This document shows, one piece after another, positions 1 through 7,281 of a stretch of DNA of 15,009 bases (positions within the stretch are counted from its first letter, which is position 1; each line of letters begins with the position of its first letter). This DNA is from Saprospiraceae bacterium (GTDB lineage: Bacteria; Bacteroidota; Bacteroidia; Bacteroidales; JAIPBB01), in NCBI GenBank assembly GCA_021739805.1, contig JAIPBB010000110.1:1-15009 (forward strand), in the 5' to 3' direction. The notes under the pieces were generated by a model that saw nothing but the letters and a program-made list of their open reading frames with translations, searched no databases and was not told the origin of the DNA. The translations under genes and the position numbers were made by a program.

Positions 1-259
1 CTTTTTACTTTCGAAGCGAAGCAAGTCCGTAGGATGCCTTTTTACTTTTATCTTTCCGTCATTCCTCGATACGCCACGCAATTAAGTTGTACAAAAATTC
101 TAATTTCATCAAAGCGTGGCACTCGGTCTGACAATCACTTCGGACTTCTGTCTTGCGACTTCCGACTTTTCACCTTTGACTTTTGCCTTTCAACTTTTGC
201 CTTTCAACTTTTGCCTTTATACTTTTGCCTTCTCCTTCACCTTCACCTTCACCTTCTCC
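1..259. repeat. Repeat-rich, gene-free left edge with 14-bp and 6-bp tandem repeats
   Basis: No gene is supported here; the open frames are low-complexity. From about 179 the sequence is a tandem repeat with a 14-bp period (ACTTTTGCCTTTCA at 179-192 and 193-206, then variants at 207-220 and 221 onward). From about 228 it becomes a 6-bp CCTTCA/CCTTCT repeat that runs up to the stop codon of the membrane protein gene at 260. Further left, a 7-bp GC-rich inverted repeat (GCCACGC at 73-79, GCGTGGC at 114-120) sits in sequence that looks like a degenerate interspersed intergenic element. Composite low-complexity tracts like this are common between Bacteroidota genes. No rho-independent terminator for the gene ending at 260 is visible. 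Confidence 0.6.
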
Positions 260-2080
260 TTATTTCAATTCAAAAACTTCACAACTTCCATCTTTAATTT
301 CAAAAGGAACTTGATTTACATTCCAAAGATAGGTAGTAAGCAAACTTGATTCCCTCGAAAGTTCAGGAACATATAAACAAATTTTTAGATTCGATTTTTC
401 GCCTGTCCAATAAGTTTTTGCACGGTAAAGAGAATAGTAAATATATTGTAATGAATTTCTATCTTTATCAATTACAGAAATAATAATAAAAGCATCGAAA
501 GATTTAACCTTGCTAAATACGGATAAATCATAAGAAATCAGAAATTTCTTTCCAATTAAAGTATCAGTATTCGATTCATAAAATCCGAAAAATTCTGTAT
601 TTGTTTCACCTTTAGTGCTAATATTATATAAAGAAATCAGACTTGTCTTTTGTAAATCATTTTTTCTTTTTAGTAATGATAATTTCGAATAATCATCAGT
701 TTCAAGAACATAATAATTATCAAGAAATTTTGGCAGACTATCTTTATCTGAAATTTGAAAATCGGCAATATTACCCGGATAATCCAATGTTTGAATTTTA
801 TTTAATTTGCCACCATGGCGAAAATCCCAATAGTTCCAGCATAACTCTCGCATTAAATAGCCTCCAATTGTTGGATTAATTTCCTTTCCGATTGATTCTT
901 TCTCAACAATTTTATAAAAACTTTCGGGTAAATGTTCGCTTTTCCAGTAAGACGAATATGATAAATTAAGATTCGAAATCGAATGAATCAGTAGAAATAA
1001 TAACGGAAAAAGTGAGATTAGTCCCGCAATTTTAATCCTTTGATTTTCAATTTTATCAAAAGCAAAAACCAAACTTCCAATCAAAAGCGGGAAAAGATAA
1101 AGAGCAACTCTGTCTTCTGGATAGTTTACTTCAAATAAACCGGATAAAATCAAAATTGCACAAAGATTTCCTATAAGCAAGATTGGAAAAATAATTCGGA
1201 AATCATTTAAAGTTTCAGTGAGCTTTGTTCTAAAAATCCTGATGATGAAAATCAGGGTGGAAAATACAAAAAGAAAAACAATAATAATTTCAGAAAACAT
1301 TGAATTTCCACCGGCGAATGCTTTAATTAATGTTCTGACAGTTGATTCCCAAAAGCCAATATTATCACCATAATATAAAGAACCTGATTCACGGAGTTTA
1401 AAAGAAAATGCTGCGAAAAACGCTAAAGGAATAATTCCTAAAACTATAACAAAAAATAGTTTTGAAAGAATAGCTTTTAATTTATCATTTTTAAAATTCC
1501 ATAATGCTTTGATAAGTAATAAAACATTGATGATTATTGCAGAATTTAATAAAGTCAGATTTGCTGAAATGGCTAAAGTCAGAATAATTAGCGTTGCGAA
1601 ATAGTTGACTGATTTGTTTTCTTTAAACACTAAAATCAAATAATAAAGAGAAGCTATTAGCAAAGCCATTGAAATTCCATATCCACGAGCCAAAGCAAAA
1701 AATTCAATAAAATAGGATGCTGTTAATAAAGACCCAATGAAAACCCATCTCAGAATTCTGCTGTTGATTTGTGTCGAAATCTTGTAAGTATAAAAAAAGA
1801 AAACAAGAGCAAAAAGCAAATTTGGAAGCCTTATTGCCAACATTGAAGAACCAAAGATTCGATAAGAAACAATCGCAAGAGCAGAATTGAGAAAATGATT
1901 ATTTGCATCTAAATGAGCTTTATAAGGCAACCAACTTTCAGGATGAATATAATGAAAAAATGTAGCAGCTTCATCATGAATCAAAGGAATATAATAAGCT
2001 CTAAGCCACAAATAAATCCAAATTAAAGCTGATAAAGCAATAAAAATAGTAATCTCGGTTTTTGAGAGTTTGTTTGTCAT
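260..2080 (-). CDS. GT-C-like integral membrane protein, probable PMT/ArnT-family glycosyltransferase
   Basis: A 606-residue protein, mostly hydrophobic, with about ten or more predicted membrane segments over residues 8-360 and a soluble C-terminal domain over roughly 370-606. The first external loop carries an acidic pair (H35-D36-E37) followed by a D58/H62 segment. That layout is typical of GT-C enzymes of the PMT/ArnT (GT39/GT83) type, where the loop acidic residue takes part in sugar transfer from a polyprenyl-phosphate donor on the periplasmic side. The general class is inferred from topology and the DE motif; donor and acceptor cannot be read from the sequence. The ATG at 2078-2080 lies one base after the stop of the upstream GxxExxY gene, so the two are very probably co-transcribed. 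No Shine-Dalgarno is apparent, as is usual in this phylum. An uncharacterised polytopic membrane protein is the alternative. Confidence 0.7.
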   Translation of the reverse strand: MTNKLSKTEITIFIALSALIWIYLWLRAYYIPLIHDEAATFFHYIHPESWLPYKAHLDANNHFLNSALAIVSYRIFGSSMLAIRLPNLLFALVFFFYTYKISTQINSRILRWVFIGSLLTASYFIEFFALARGYGISMALLIASLYYLILVFKENKSVNYFATLIILTLAISANLTLLNSAIIINVLLLIKALWNFKNDKLKAILSKLFFVIVLGIIPLAFFAAFSFKLRESGSLYYGDNIGFWESTVRTLIKAFAGGNSMFSEIIIVFLFVFSTLIFIIRIFRTKLTETLNDFRIIFPILLIGNLCAILILSGLFEVNYPEDRVALYLFPLLIGSLVFAFDKIENQRIKIAGLISLFPLLFLLIHSISNLNLSYSSYWKSEHLPESFYKIVEKESIGKEINPTIGGYLMRELCWNYWDFRHGGKLNKIQTLDYPGNIADFQISDKDSLPKFLDNYYVLETDDYSKLSLLKRKNDLQKTSLISLYNISTKGETNTEFFGFYESNTDTLIGKKFLISYDLSVFSKVKSFDAFIIISVIDKDRNSLQYIYYSLYRAKTYWTGEKSNLKICLYVPELSRESSLLTTYLWNVNQVPFEIKDGSCEVFELK

Positions 2081-2081
2081 T

Positions 2082-2453
2082 TTAATTAATAAATCTTTTT
2101 AAACCATTAATGAGTATTTTAGTGTGAAAGTTCATTAACAAACCAAGTTTATAATTTCCTAATTTTAAATAAGTAAGAACTTGGGCAGTATGGACTTCAT
2201 TTAGTGCTTCAACAGTTTTTATCTCAATAACGACTTTGTCTTCAACTAATAAATCTATCCTATAGCCATGGTCAAGTTTGATTTCTTTATAAACAATAGG
2301 CATAGGTTTTTCTTTTTGAACTTTTAGACCTGCCTGTTTTAATTCATAAAACAAACATTCCTGGTAAGCTGACTCCAATAAGCCCGGACCTAATTGTTTG
2401 TGTACTTCAATCGCACAACCGATAATTTTTTTAGATAATTCGTTTTCAATCAT
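2082..2453 (-). CDS. GxxExxY protein (PD-(D/E)XK nuclease-like fold)
   Basis: A 123-residue protein with the family's namesake motif at G24-L-L-E27-S-A-Y30. It is followed by the remaining PD-(D/E)XK-like residues: D67, E77-I78-K79 and Q91 in the QVLTYL helix. The length matches the family (about 120-130 residues), so it appears complete. GxxExxY proteins are abundant in Bacteroidota and have a nuclease-like core, but no established cellular role is known to me. The start ATG at 2451-2453 precedes a typical family N-terminus (ENELSKKIIG, then the GPGLLESAY block). It abuts the downstream membrane protein gene with one base between them, and the DNA just upstream (2465-2556) is a cluster of short complementary repeats. 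Confidence 0.85.
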   Translation of the reverse strand: MIENELSKKIIGCAIEVHKQLGPGLLESAYQECLFYELKQAGLKVQKEKPMPIVYKEIKLDHGYRIDLLVEDKVVIEIKTVEALNEVHTAQVLTYLKLGNYKLGLLMNFHTKILINGLKRFIN

Positions 2454-2466
2454 AGTTTTATTATTT

Positions 2467-2555
2467 CTCTGTGAATCTTTGAGTCATCTCCGTGAAACTT
2501 TGTGTAATAGCTATATCACGGAGTTTCACAAAGGAAACACAGAGTTTCTCAAAGA
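2467..2555. repeat. Shuffled inverted/direct repeat cluster upstream of the GxxExxY gene
   Basis: Short modules recur here in both orientations: CTCTGTG (2467-2473) with CACAGAG (2538-2544), TCTTTGAG (2476-2483) with CTCAAAGA (2548-2555), CTCCGTG (2488-2494) with CACGGAG (2517-2523), and ACTTTGTG (2497-2504) with CACAAAG (2527-2533). The stretch can fold into a long imperfect hairpin. Several modules are variants of one another (CTCTGTG/CTCCGTG, TTTGTG/TTTGAG), so more than one pairing register is possible. It lies just upstream of the GxxExxY start codon, so it is either in that gene's 5' untranslated region or a mobile intergenic element. Confidence 0.6.
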
Positions 2556-2631
2556 TATGTCGAATTAATTAATCCAATTTTTTTAATTATCAAAATTAAC
2601 AAATTATTGAAATGGAAGGGATGAAACAAAA

Positions 2632-2659
2632 AATGCAACCAAAGATTTAAGGTTGCATT
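2632..2659 (-). terminator. Probable rho-independent terminator of the HMG-CoA-lyase-like gene
   Basis: A perfect 9-bp stem, AATGCAACC (2632-2640) against GGTTGCATT (2651-2659), with a 10-nt loop. On the minus strand it is followed by a run of T residues (TTTTGTTTC), as expected for intrinsic termination of transcripts coming from the lyase gene, whose stop is at 2844. The distance of about 185 nt from that stop is long, and the intervening DNA is a palindromic repeat. Confidence 0.55.
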
Positions 2660-2691
2660 AATATTTATGTTAATAGTAAAAATTCCAAAAT

Positions 2692-2836
2692 TCAAGCATC
2701 AAATTTCAAATAAATCACAAATTCAAATTTTTAAATGTTCAAAATTTTTCCAAATAATTGTTCAAAACAGTTTGGAATTTGAATTTTTGAAAATTGTGAT
2801 TTTTTTGTTATTTGTCTTTTGTGATTTGGTGCTTAC
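2692..2836. repeat. Long imperfect palindromic intergenic repeat, copy 1
   Basis: A left arm (about 2692-2753) and a right arm (about 2770-2836) are imperfect reverse complements. Shared blocks include AAGCAyCAAAT, CAAATAA, AAATCACAA, TTCAAATT and CCAAA. The element ends about 8 bp from the stop codon of the lyase gene (2844-2846). It is built from the same words as the element at 3965-4180 on the other side of that gene, so the two are copies of one family. Together with 2467-2659 this accounts for most of the gene-free stretch 2454-2843. Confidence 0.6.
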
Positions 2837-2843
2837 TTAGACT

Positions 2844-3851
2844 TTATCTTCCAGAGAGATTTTTTGGAATCCTGCCATTATTAATTGTCTGTGACCTTAA
2901 TTTGCGTCCAACAATTCTCTCAACCATTGTTCCGATTTCTAAAACTTTATCAATATCAAGTCCTGTATCAATTCCCATTTCGTCCATCATCACAACCATA
3001 TCTTCAGTTGTTACCAAACCAACAGCACTTGGATCCTTATAATAATATTTTCCTGTTCCTGAAACCGGAGTATTATCAACAAAATTTGCGGGTTGTCCAC
3101 CGAGACCGCCAAAGCAGCTTTCAAAATTTGTCATTCCTGCCTGAAGTGCAGCAAGAACATTTGCATTTCCCCATCCACGTGTAACATGGAAATGTGCAAT
3201 CTGTTTGTGAGGGTTGTCAACAGCATCCAACAGCATAGAGAAATATTTATAAACTCTGTCTGGTGAAGCAGAACCATCATGGTCGGCGTGTTCAACATCA
3301 TTGGCTCCAATATCAAACCAACGTTTAGTAAATTCAATTGCAGTCTCCATTTTTGTTGGCCCTGCAATCGGGCAACCCCAAATTGTACTAACAGTTCCAT
3401 TTACTGTAATTCCCGCATCATGGCATTTTGGAATATATTTCTCACACATTTTCCAATATTCAGCAAGTGAAATTCCTGAATTTGTTTTGTGGTGAGCCTC
3501 ACTTGTAGAAACCATAACTAAAATTCTGTCAGGTCCATAGCCATCAAGTTTTGCCTGGATTGCTCTTTCGATAGCTCGTTCTCTAATTGTTATGGCAGTT
3601 AAACTAACGTCATTAATTTTATCTTTAACGACTTTGCTGTTTCTGATTTTTTTGAACAAATTATCAGCATCTTTGAATTGAGGCATTCCCGAAGGATTAC
3701 CAAAATTTGTTACTTCAAGATGTTTGAAGCCGGCTAAAATGGATTGCTCCAAAACCCATAATTTTGCTTCGGTTGAAATAAAACTTTCTTCATGTTGGAA
3801 ACCATCTCTAACTGTGATGTCGCCTATTGTTACTTTTTTGGGATAGTTCAT
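2844..3851 (-). CDS. HMG-CoA-lyase-like (HMGL/DRE-TIM family) aldolase
   Basis: A 335-residue TIM-barrel protein of the HMGL-like family (HMG-CoA lyase, isopropylmalate and citramalate synthases, and relatives). Visible family features are the N-terminal R15-D16-G-x-Q19 motif, E46-V-T-N after strand 2, the S155-T-I-W-G-C-P161 block, the metal-binding H220-F-H222 pair, G248-G-L-G-G-Q-P254, and a TTEDMVVMMDEMG segment near residue 280, as in HMG-CoA lyases. The Cys of the lyase signature GLGGCP is Gln253 here, and the loop after it is longer than in the usual ~300-residue enzyme. The exact substrate is therefore uncertain. The CoA-transferase genes just upstream suggest cleavage of an acyl-CoA to acetoacetate plus acetyl-CoA, as in leucine degradation, but this is inference. 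The ATG at 3849-3851 is preceded by AT-rich DNA without a Shine-Dalgarno. Confidence 0.75.
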   Translation of the reverse strand: MNYPKKVTIGDITVRDGFQHEESFISTEAKLWVLEQSILAGFKHLEVTNFGNPSGMPQFKDADNLFKKIRNSKVVKDKINDVSLTAITIRERAIERAIQAKLDGYGPDRILVMVSTSEAHHKTNSGISLAEYWKMCEKYIPKCHDAGITVNGTVSTIWGCPIAGPTKMETAIEFTKRWFDIGANDVEHADHDGSASPDRVYKYFSMLLDAVDNPHKQIAHFHVTRGWGNANVLAALQAGMTNFESCFGGLGGQPANFVDNTPVSGTGKYYYKDPSAVGLVTTEDMVVMMDEMGIDTGLDIDKVLEIGTMVERIVGRKLRSQTINNGRIPKNLSGR

Positions 3852-3964
3852 AAATTTAAAATGTTAGTTTTCTATTTTTTATCTTTTTGATTTCAGTTAT
3901 TTTATGTGCCTATTTGTTTATTAATAGGATTTAGTATTTTAAATAAATTCCAAAAATGAAAAAA

Positions 3965-4180
3965 CAAATTTCAAATAAATTCCAATTTTTCAAATTTTAA
4001 ATTCCAAACTTGATGCTTTCAATTGATATGCTTGTTTTTTTTGCAGTTTGTGTTTATCGTCAAGTTTTGAATTTTGGACATTGTATTTTGTGATTTATTT
4101 GTTATTTGATATTTGTTATTTGGTGCTTGTTATGTTATTATTTGGTGCTTGTTATGTTATTATTTATTGCTTGTTATTTG
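3965..4180. repeat. Long imperfect palindromic intergenic repeat, copy 2, with 22-bp tandem tail
   Basis: A left arm (about 3965-4013) and a right arm (about 4058-4110) are imperfect reverse complements sharing CAAATAAAT, CCAA, AAATTC and AAACTTGA blocks. About 45 nt of non-complementary DNA separates them. The right arm runs into a direct repeat with a 22-bp period: ATTTGGTGCTTGTTATGTTATT at 4118-4139 and 4140-4161, then a degenerate partial third copy to 4180, six bases from the scoB stop codon. The word family (TTATTTGGTGCTT, TTTGTGATTT) is shared with copy 1 at 2692-2836. It fills most of the gene-free stretch 3852-4185; nothing else is recognisable there. Confidence 0.6.
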
Positions 4181-4185
4181 TAATT

Positions 4186-4842
4186 TTAAATCACCATTTC
4201 AGGTATTTCCCCTTCAACAATCAGCTTTCCTGATGTTGCATTTTTAATTTCTTCAACACTAACTCCGGGAGCTCTTTCAATAAGTTTGAAACCGCCTTCA
4301 ACTACTTCAACAACAGCAAGGTCAGTTACAATTTTTGTAACACATTTCACTCCTGTTAAAGGAAGTGTACATTCAGGAATTAATTTGGAGTTTCCATCTC
4401 TGTCGGTGTGAGTTGTGGCGACAATAATATTTTTTGCTGCTGCAACCAAATCCATTGCTCCACCCATTCCTTTAACAAGTTTTCCCGGAATTTTCCAACT
4501 TGCAATATCTCCTTTTTCTGATACTTCAAAAGCACCCAAAACGGTCAAATCAACATGACCACCGCGAATCATTCCAAAGCTTGTGGCTGAATCGAAAAAT
4601 GAACCACCCGGTAAAACTGTAACCGTTTGCTTTCCTGCATTTATTAAATCTGCATTAACATTTTCTTTTGTCGGAAATGGACCAATGCCAAGCATTCCAT
4701 TTTCTGATTGAAGAATGACATCCATTCCTTCAGGTATATAATTTGCTACCAAAGTTGGTATTCCGATGCCAAGGTTTACATAATATCCATCTTTTAATTC
4801 CTGGGCAATTCTTTTTGCTATTCCGTTTTTATCTAAAGCCAT
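4186..4842 (-). CDS. scoB: 3-oxoacid (succinyl-CoA:acetoacetate) CoA-transferase, subunit B
   Basis: A 218-residue beta subunit of a class I CoA-transferase. The N-terminal part has GIGIPTLVANYIPEG (residues 25-39) followed by the catalytic glutamate E47 in the SENGMLG motif; this Glu forms the glutamyl-CoA thioester intermediate. GGHVDLTVLGAFEV and KGMGGAMDLVAAA are also characteristic. Length and motifs fit the bacterial SCOT B subunit (about 215-220 residues), and it appears intact. SCOT moves CoA from succinyl-CoA (or acetyl-CoA, in the Ato type) to acetoacetate in the cytoplasm. It lies 56 nt downstream of scoA in the same orientation, so a heterotetramer from one operon is expected. The donor acyl-CoA cannot be decided from sequence; an AtoA-type enzyme is the alternative. 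Confidence 0.93.
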   Translation of the reverse strand: MALDKNGIAKRIAQELKDGYYVNLGIGIPTLVANYIPEGMDVILQSENGMLGIGPFPTKENVNADLINAGKQTVTVLPGGSFFDSATSFGMIRGGHVDLTVLGAFEVSEKGDIASWKIPGKLVKGMGGAMDLVAAAKNIIVATTHTDRDGNSKLIPECTLPLTGVKCVTKIVTDLAVVEVVEGGFKLIERAPGVSVEEIKNATSGKLIVEGEIPEMVI

Positions 4843-4852
4843 TTTGTTTCAG

Positions 4853-4877
4853 GTTTAATGTTTAAAGTTTAATGTTT
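4853..4877. repeat. 14-bp-period direct repeat in the scoA-scoB spacer
   Basis: GTTTAATGTTT occurs at 4853-4863 and again at 4867-4877, and both ends are flanked by TTTCAGGTTT. The pair fills the short spacer between the two CoA-transferase genes, so it lies in the intercistronic mRNA. Its role is unknown. Confidence 0.5.
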
Positions 4878-4898
4878 CAGGTTTTGCATAACTCAACT

Positions 4899-5591
4899 CT
4901 AGTCGCTTGTCGTAACAAACTCAATTCGTTTCTCATAATCAACTCCCTGGAAAATTCTTTGAACAAAAATTCCGGGTGTATGAATTTGTGCTGGTTCAAG
5001 TTCGCCGAAAGGAACAAGTTCTTCAACTTCTGCTATTGTGATTTTCCCGGCAGCAGCCATCATATTATTAAAATTGTTTGCAGTTGCACGATAAATTAGG
5101 TTTCCGTGTGTGTCGCCTTTCCATGCTTTCACGATTGCATAATCTCCACCAAGAGCTTCTTCAAGAATGTGCATTTTGCCATTATATTCACGGGTTTCTT
5201 TATTGCCCTGTACTTCGGTTCCGTATCCTGCAGGAACAAAAAAGGCAGGAATTCCGGCACCTGCGGCTCTAATTCTTTCTGCTAAAGTTCCCTGTGGATT
5301 TAACTCAACTTCAAGTTCACCACTAAGAAGCTGGCGTTCGAATTCTTTATTTTCGCCAACATAGGATGCAATCATTTTTCTGATTTGATGCTTACGCAAA
5401 AGTTTTCCAAGACCATAATTGTCAATTCCGGCATTGTTTGAAATACAGGTTAAATCGTTTATGTCCTTTTCAACAAGAGCATCTATGCAATTTTCAGGAA
5501 TTCCGCATAAACCGAAACCACCTAAAAGAATAGAGCAACCACTTGTAATATCCTTCACAGCTTCTTTAGCATTTTCAACTACTTTGTTCAT
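4899..5591 (-). CDS. scoA: 3-oxoacid (succinyl-CoA:acetoacetate) CoA-transferase, subunit A
   Basis: A 230-residue alpha subunit of a class I CoA-transferase. The N-terminal [11 protein letters not shown] motif (residues 24-34) is diagnostic, and [21 protein letters not shown], the Thr-Glu-Val-Gln segment, and the C-terminal KRIEFVTT are all typical of SCOT A subunits. The length is normal for the family and no break is seen. It pairs with the scoB product, which carries the catalytic glutamate, to interconvert acetoacetate and acetoacetyl-CoA. It is the first gene of the metabolic block; a Bacteroidota-type promoter candidate lies at 5624-5653. The lyase-like gene follows scoB downstream, so its product (acetoacetate or acetoacetyl-CoA) is a plausible link between the three. 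Confidence 0.93.
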   Translation of the reverse strand: MNKVVENAKEAVKDITSGCSILLGGFGLCGIPENCIDALVEKDINDLTCISNNAGIDNYGLGKLLRKHQIRKMIASYVGENKEFERQLLSGELEVELNPQGTLAERIRAAGAGIPAFFVPAGYGTEVQGNKETREYNGKMHILEEALGGDYAIVKAWKGDTHGNLIYRATANNFNNMMAAAGKITIAEVEELVPFGELEPAQIHTPGIFVQRIFQGVDYEKRIEFVTTSD

Positions 5592-5623
5592 ATATTATTG
5601 TTGTTTAGTTTCAAAGAAAGTTT

Positions 5624-5653
5624 CAAAGATAATAATTTTTTGGGTTTTTCAAG
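5624..5653 (-). promoter_or_regulatory. Candidate Bacteroidota-type promoter for scoAB
   Basis: On the minus strand TATCTTTG (5631-5624) matches the -7 consensus TAnnTTTG exactly. CTTG (5653-5650) lies 18 nt upstream, close to the -33 TTTG. The site is about 33 nt before the scoA ATG. It is supported by motif and position only. Confidence 0.35.
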
Positions 5654-5711
5654 GGAGTAGAAAAACTTTTAATGATTGATTCTTTTATAGTTTCAATCTC
5701 GAATAGAAAAA

Positions 5712-7067
5712 TTATAAGTTATTATTCTTTACAAAATAATCAAGGTATTCAGGAATTTTAGTTCCTAGATAGTATGGTAGATTCATCAATAAATAGGGTA
5801 TTCCTGAAGGAGTTTTTGTTTTTTCAATTTTAAATTCACCTTGATAAATTCTTACTGCATAAGGATGATTAGCTATTTCAACAAATTGGTGTAATGATTT
5901 TAAACTACCAGTGCTTCCTGATTTTATTTCAACCGGAATAACTTTATTTTCGTATTGTAGTACTAAGTCAACTTCGGATGATGACTGCTTTTTTTCACGT
6001 ACCCAAAAATGCGGATTTTTACTACTCATTGTATTCAGTGAAATAAGTTCCTGAGTTATTAAATGAGGAATAATTGCACCCTTATATGTAGAACTAAGGT
6101 CTTGTAATCCTATCATTTGAGATTGTAATCCTAATGAATGGTTCACTAAGCCTGTATCTAAAAACTGAAGTCTCGGAGACTTTTTAAAATCTGGTTTAAT
6201 CGGAATCTCAACATCAGTAGTTGGATAAATAATTTGAATAATTTTTGCATCATCCAGGCTTCTCATAGCTTCACCAATTTCGCGGGATTTATAATTTGAG
6301 TTGCCAAAATTCTGGAATTTAATACGTTTATCCACATGGAAATATGCAGTTGCCATAATATGCTTAATCACCTTTCTTTCCATTTCATTTCTGGCATATT
6401 TCTCTACATCATTTTGATATGTACCCCAAATACTGTTGTAAACTTTTGGTAAACCAAGCAAGCTATTATCATTATCAATAAAAACATCTACAACTTCCGG
6501 CATACCACCAATAATTGCATAACGATTAAACAAATCTGTCAGAACTTTATGTGCAAAGGGTTTTATTGGAATTTGATTTATTTGTTCTAGTGCAGCAGTA
6601 TGTTTAATGGCTGTTAAGTATTCAAAAAAATTAAGAGGATAAAGATATAAAAACTCAACTCTGCCAACTGGAAAACTTGGTACATTACGCATCGCAAACT
6701 CCAATAATGAACCAGCAGAAATTACATGAAGATTAGGAAATTCCTCATAAAAATATCTAAGTAATTGTATAGCTTTAGGTGATTCCTGAATTTCATCAAT
6801 AAATAATAAAGTGTCTTCAATATTCGGAGAAAGATTTTTAGCTAAAAATAATGATTCAATTATTTTTTTGACATCATCAGTTGTTTCAAAAAAAATTCGG
6901 TCAGGAGTTTTTTCGAGATTTAGTAATATGTTTTGCTTGTATGTTTGAGCAAATTGCTTTACTAATGTAGTTTTCCCTACCTGACGAGCCCCTCTAATAA
7001 TTAGCGGTTTGCGTCTGGTACTTGCTTTCCATTGGACTAAATATTCTAACGCACTTCTATAAAACAT
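5712..7067 (-). CDS. AAA/DUF4143 ATPase with C-terminal PD-(D/E)XK-like motif
   Basis: A 451-residue protein of the widespread prokaryotic AAA_14-DUF4143 family. Walker A is G26-A-R-Q-V-G-K32-T-T and Walker B is L87-L-F-I-D91-E92-I-Q-E. The DUF4143 part follows with GGMPEVV near the middle, and the C-terminal region carries E365-V-D367 and P378-V-E380-I-K382, spaced like a PD-(D/E)XK nuclease core. Length and order are normal for the family, whose cellular role is not settled; members are typical of accessory and mobile regions. The ATG at 7065-7067 overlaps the TGA of a repeat-encoded open frame (TGATG), and the six-copy 33-bp array ends about 30 bp upstream. The array may therefore contain this gene's promoter or operator; TATATTTG (7121-7114) in it matches a -7 element, but no well-spaced -33 box is present. 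Confidence 0.85.
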   Translation of the reverse strand: MFYRSALEYLVQWKASTRRKPLIIRGARQVGKTTLVKQFAQTYKQNILLNLEKTPDRIFFETTDDVKKIIESLFLAKNLSPNIEDTLLFIDEIQESPKAIQLLRYFYEEFPNLHVISAGSLLEFAMRNVPSFPVGRVEFLYLYPLNFFEYLTAIKHTAALEQINQIPIKPFAHKVLTDLFNRYAIIGGMPEVVDVFIDNDNSLLGLPKVYNSIWGTYQNDVEKYARNEMERKVIKHIMATAYFHVDKRIKFQNFGNSNYKSREIGEAMRSLDDAKIIQIIYPTTDVEIPIKPDFKKSPRLQFLDTGLVNHSLGLQSQMIGLQDLSSTYKGAIIPHLITQELISLNTMSSKNPHFWVREKKQSSSEVDLVLQYENKVIPVEIKSGSTGSLKSLHQFVEIANHPYAVRIYQGEFKIEKTKTPSGIPYLLMNLPYYLGTKIPEYLDYFVKNNNL

Positions 7068-7096
7068 CAGTAATAAATTTTGTGATTAATTGTGTT

Positions 7097-7281
7097 TTGT
7101 AACAAAGTCAGGGCAAATATATGAATATTTTGTAACAAAGTCAAGGCAATTTTCCTTAATTCTTGTAACAAAGTCAGGGCAGTTTTTCGGAATTCTTGTA
7201 ACAAAGTCAAGGCAGTTTTTCGGAATTCTTGTAACAAAGTCAGGGCAAATTCTCTAATATTTTGTAACAAAGTCAGGGCAA
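7097..7281. repeat. Six-copy direct-repeat array, exact 33-bp period
   Basis: The 20-bp unit TTGTAACAAAGTCAGGGCAA occurs at 7097, 7130, 7163, 7196, 7229 and 7262, each start exactly 33 bp after the last. Copies differ only at two positions (AGGGC/AAGGC and a final A/G). The 13-bp spacers vary, but two (7183-7195, 7216-7228) are identical and most end in AATTC or AATATT. The unit contains the pseudo-palindrome TTGTAACAA. It fills the space between the DprA-like gene and the AAA/DUF4143 gene. On the minus strand the 33-bp period gives an open frame of 11-residue repeats (ALTLLQ plus five variable residues). The spacers are too short for CRISPR. A seventh, diverged copy is at 10720-10739. Confidence 0.9.

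Noticed and set aside
34..349. Plus-strand open frames rich in Phe/Leu/His at the left edge
   Set aside because: They come from CTTTTGCCTTT and CCTTCA tandem repeats and overlap the end of the minus-strand membrane protein gene; composition is not protein-like.
3131..3400. 89-residue minus-strand frame inside the lyase gene
   Set aside because: It is an out-of-frame shadow of the well-supported HMGL-like coding sequence.
4905..4925. Another copy of the TTGTAACAAAGTC repeat inside scoA
   Set aside because: TTGTCGTAACAAACTCAA only partly matches and is explained by the conserved C-terminal coding sequence (RIEFVTT) of the CoA-transferase.
7067..7270. 67-residue open frame made of ALTLLQ repeats as a real gene
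   Set aside because: It has no ATG, is created by the 33-bp DNA repeat, and its only starts are TTG/ATT. It is kept as a finding about the array rather than called as a CDS.
7097..7281. CRISPR array
   Set aside because: Repeats are 20 bp with 13-bp spacers, two spacers are identical, and no cas gene is nearby. Spacers this short are incompatible with known CRISPR systems.
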